A stretch of DNA of 29,368 nt, taken from NCBI GenBank assembly GCA_016779015.1, contig JADHOK010000004.1, positions 1-29,368 of the forward strand, written 5' to 3'. Positions 27,521 through 29,368 of the stretch are shown here, one piece after another. Numbering within the stretch: position 1 is the stretch's first letter; every line of letters begins with the position of its first letter. The translations under genes were made by a program, and so were the position numbers. This DNA is from PS1 clade bacterium (GTDB lineage: Bacteria > Pseudomonadota > Alphaproteobacteria > RS24). The notes under the pieces are model-generated. The model saw nothing but the letters and a program-made list of their open reading frames with translations, had not been told where the DNA came from and did not search any database.

Positions 27521-29368
27521 TTAATGCTTGCCGGCCAGTATTTCGCGTTTACCGGCATGATTGGGTGGCGAGATGACGCCTTGTTCTTCCATCTGCTCGA
27601 TAAGGCGGGCGGCGCGATTATAGCCGATCGACAGACGCCGCTGCACATAAGAGGTCGAGGCGCGACCGTCGCGTGTGACAATCGCTACCGCTTGGTCGTA
27701 AAGACTGTCGCCGCCCGACGCCTCCATATCGGACATCTCCTCAGGCTCTTGCGTCACCTGCTCGATATAATCGGGAGCCCCTTGTTTTTTCAAAAACGTC
27801 ACCACTTTTTCGACCTCTTCATCAGAGACAAACGGCCCATGTACACGCCGCACGCGCCCGCCGCCGCCCATATAGAGCATATCGCCTTGGCCCAATAATT
27901 GCTCCGCGCCCTGCTCGCCCAACACCGTGCGGCTGTCAATCTTCGAGGTCACTTGAAACGAAATGCGGCTAGGAAAATTGGCTTTAATCGTGCCGGTAAT
28001 GACATCGACCGAAGGGCGCTGCGTCGCCGTGATGAGATGCACACCGGCGGCCCGCGCCATTTGCGCCAGACGCTGCACCGCCGCTTCAATCTCCTTGCCC
28101 GCCACCATCATCAAATCGGCCATCTCATCAATCACAACGACGATAAAGGGCAGCACCTCGGCCTCGATAATCTCGTCTTCATAAACCGCCTCACCGCTTT
28201 CCGGGTCAAAACCGGTTTGCACGCGCCGCGACAGCGTCTCGCCGGCCGCTTTGGCTTCGCGCATGCGCTCGTTAAAACCGTCAATATTGCGGACACCGAT
28301 TTTCGCCATTTTGCGATAACGGTTCTCCATTTCCTGCACCACCCATTTCAACGCCACCACAGCTTTTTTCGGTTCCGTCACCACCGGTGCCAAGAGATGG
28401 GGAATACCGTCATAGACCGACAATTCCAGCATTTTCGGGTCAACCAGAATAAGCCGGCATTGGTCAGGCGTCAGACGATAAAGCAAAGATAATATCATTG
28501 TGTTAATGCCGACCGATTTGCCCGAGCCGGTGGTGCCGGCGACCAAAAGATGCGGCATTTTGGTGAGGTCGGACATCACCGGCGCGCCGCCAATATCTTT
28601 ACCCAGCGCCATGGTCAGTTTGGCTTTGCCGCTTTCAAAATCGCTTGAGGATAAAAGCTCGCGAAGCGATACCAGCTCGCGCATCTGGTTAGGCAGCTCA
28701 ATGCCAATAACATTGGAGCCGGGCACCGGCGCGACGCGAGCCGACACAGCGCTAATCGAGCGCGCAATATCATCGGCCAGACCGACCACACGCGAGGAGC
28801 GCACACCGGCCGCCGGTTCCAATTCGTAAAGCGTTACCACAGGACCCGGGCGCACTTGGCCAATCGTGCCATGCACGCCAAAATCCGCCAGTACGGTTTC
28901 CAGCATCCGCGCATTGGCTTCCAGCGCATCCTTGCTGAGATTGACCGTCTGGCGCGGTTTTTTGTGCTCGGTCAGCAGCCGCAAAGGCGGCAATTCATAA
29001 GTCGATTTATCAAAAGCCAGGCGTGGCTGGGCTTCGCGCGCGGCACGGCGACCGGTGCGCGGGGCCGGTTTTTTATCCGCCACACGCACACTGCCCGCCG
29101 TTTCGCCCGCCGTTTCACCCGTCGCTTCCAGCTCGGTCATCTCGGTTTCAGCGGCGGTGCTGCGCCAACCCATAACGCGGCCTGTCAATTTTTCCTGCAG
29201 CCGCGCCGGATGAAGCACCGCCATAAAAGCCCCGATGCCCCGCGCCAATTGCGGCACGTGGCGCGCCGATTGCACCGAACGCCAGCCAAGGCGCGCCGTA
29301 TTGCGCAACATGCCGCTGCCGAACAACGCCGCCAACATAGCCAGCCCGCCCAGCGCATAAGCCAGCGG
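27521..29368 (-). CDS. ftsK: DNA translocase FtsK, N-terminus cut off by window edge
   Basis: The frame is open from the stop at 27521 to the window end, so the start and the membrane domain lie outside except for a possible last helix (about 29290-29368). The visible 615 residues hold a linker, the alpha/beta motor domain and the C-terminal gamma winged helix. Walker A is LLVAGTTGSGKSVGINTMIL (about 28500-28560) and Walker B is FIVVVIDEMADLMMVAG (about 28100-28150). The gamma domain reads DQAVAIVTRDGRASTSYVQRRLSIGYNRAARLIEQME (about 27590-27700) and would recognise polar KOPS-type sites. FtsK pumps chromosome dimers at the division septum and activates XerCD. The Met at 29338 is internal. 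Confidence 0.96.
   Translation of the reverse strand, partial: PLAYALGGLAMLAALFGSGMLRNTARLGWRSVQSARHVPQLARGIGAFMAVLHPARLQEKLTGRVMGWRSTAAETEMTELEATGETAGETAGSVRVADKKPAPRTGRRAAREAQPRLAFDKSTYELPPLRLLTEHKKPRQTVNLSKDALEANARMLETVLADFGVHGTIGQVRPGPVVTLYELEPAAGVRSSRVVGLADDIARSISAVSARVAPVPGSNVIGIELPNQMRELVSLRELLSSSDFESGKAKLTMALGKDIGGAPVMSDLTKMPHLLVAGTTGSGKSVGINTMILSLLYRLTPDQCRLILVDPKMLELSVYDGIPHLLAPVVTEPKKAVVALKWVVQEMENRYRKMAKIGVRNIDGFNERMREAKAAGETLSRRVQTGFDPESGEAVYEDEIIEAEVLPFIVVVIDEMADLMMVAGKEIEAAVQRLAQMARAAGVHLITATQRPSVDVITGTIKANFPSRISFQVTSKIDSRTVLGEQGAEQLLGQGDMLYMGGGGRVRRVHGPFVSDEEVEKVVTFLKKQGAPDYIEQVTQEPEEMSDMEASGGDSLYDQAVAIVTRDGRASTSYVQRRLSIGYNRAARLIEQMEEQGVISPPNHAGKREILAGKH

Overview
The window is a chromosomal segment of a GC-rich alphaproteobacterium. 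Three gene orders typical of that class support this: hemC-hemD-mitofilin divergent from tsaD and gpsA; DUF1674 divergent from rsmB, followed by heparinase and purH; and ftsK-lolA-(hypothetical)-xthA. I cannot place it below class level. I see no tRNA or rRNA gene, insertion sequence, prophage or CRISPR array. Coding density is high, and many genes overlap or nearly touch.

Layout. On the left, minus-strand heme genes (hemC, hemD) run into a truncated mitofilin-like gene at the window edge. They diverge from tsaD (plus) across a leader built of short tandem duplications. The 580 bp after tsaD look like a gene-poor gap, but the minus strand there carries a 40-codon membrane-peptide ORF. Downstream of the ORF are three consecutive stem-loops, each with an anti-Shine-Dalgarno CCUCC-type loop, the last acting as an intrinsic terminator. 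This resembles the 'cuckoo' (CcsR-type) small RNAs of alphaproteobacteria. Next come a TetR regulator with a perfect palindromic operator, then gpsA, a YciI-like gene, an EVE-domain gene, a Rieske protein, an MFS transporter and acs on the plus strand. A secreted nuclease and a DUF1674 gene follow on the minus strand, separated by a strongly structured palindromic region. Plus-strand rsmB, rpe, a heparinase-family gene and purH complete the left two thirds.

From about 17.4 kb to the end everything is on the minus strand. Read in the direction of transcription: ftsK (truncated), lolA, an acidic hypothetical protein and xthA; a flavin monooxygenase of the HsaA/HpaH type; an acyl-CoA dehydrogenase; and then a tight five-gene operon, ExbB - ExbD - ExbD - membrane-anchored von Willebrand A protein - large exported helical-repeat protein.

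The five-gene operon is the most interesting part. Its vWA protein has the topology of TonB/TolA: a short cytoplasmic tail, one membrane helix carrying an S-x3-H motif, an acidic/proline-containing linker and a periplasmic C-terminal domain. The C-terminal domain is a MIDAS-type vWA domain in place of a TonB domain. One of the two ExbD proteins has Asn where the proton-carrying Asp normally is, which suggests a heteromeric ExbD pair. I infer a proton-motive-force-driven periplasmic machine of unknown target. The second notable system is the CCUCC-loop RNA with its membrane peptide. A third pattern is the unusual number of short tandem-repeat arrays (at least ten in 29 kb), mostly in 5' leaders or low-complexity N-terminal regions.
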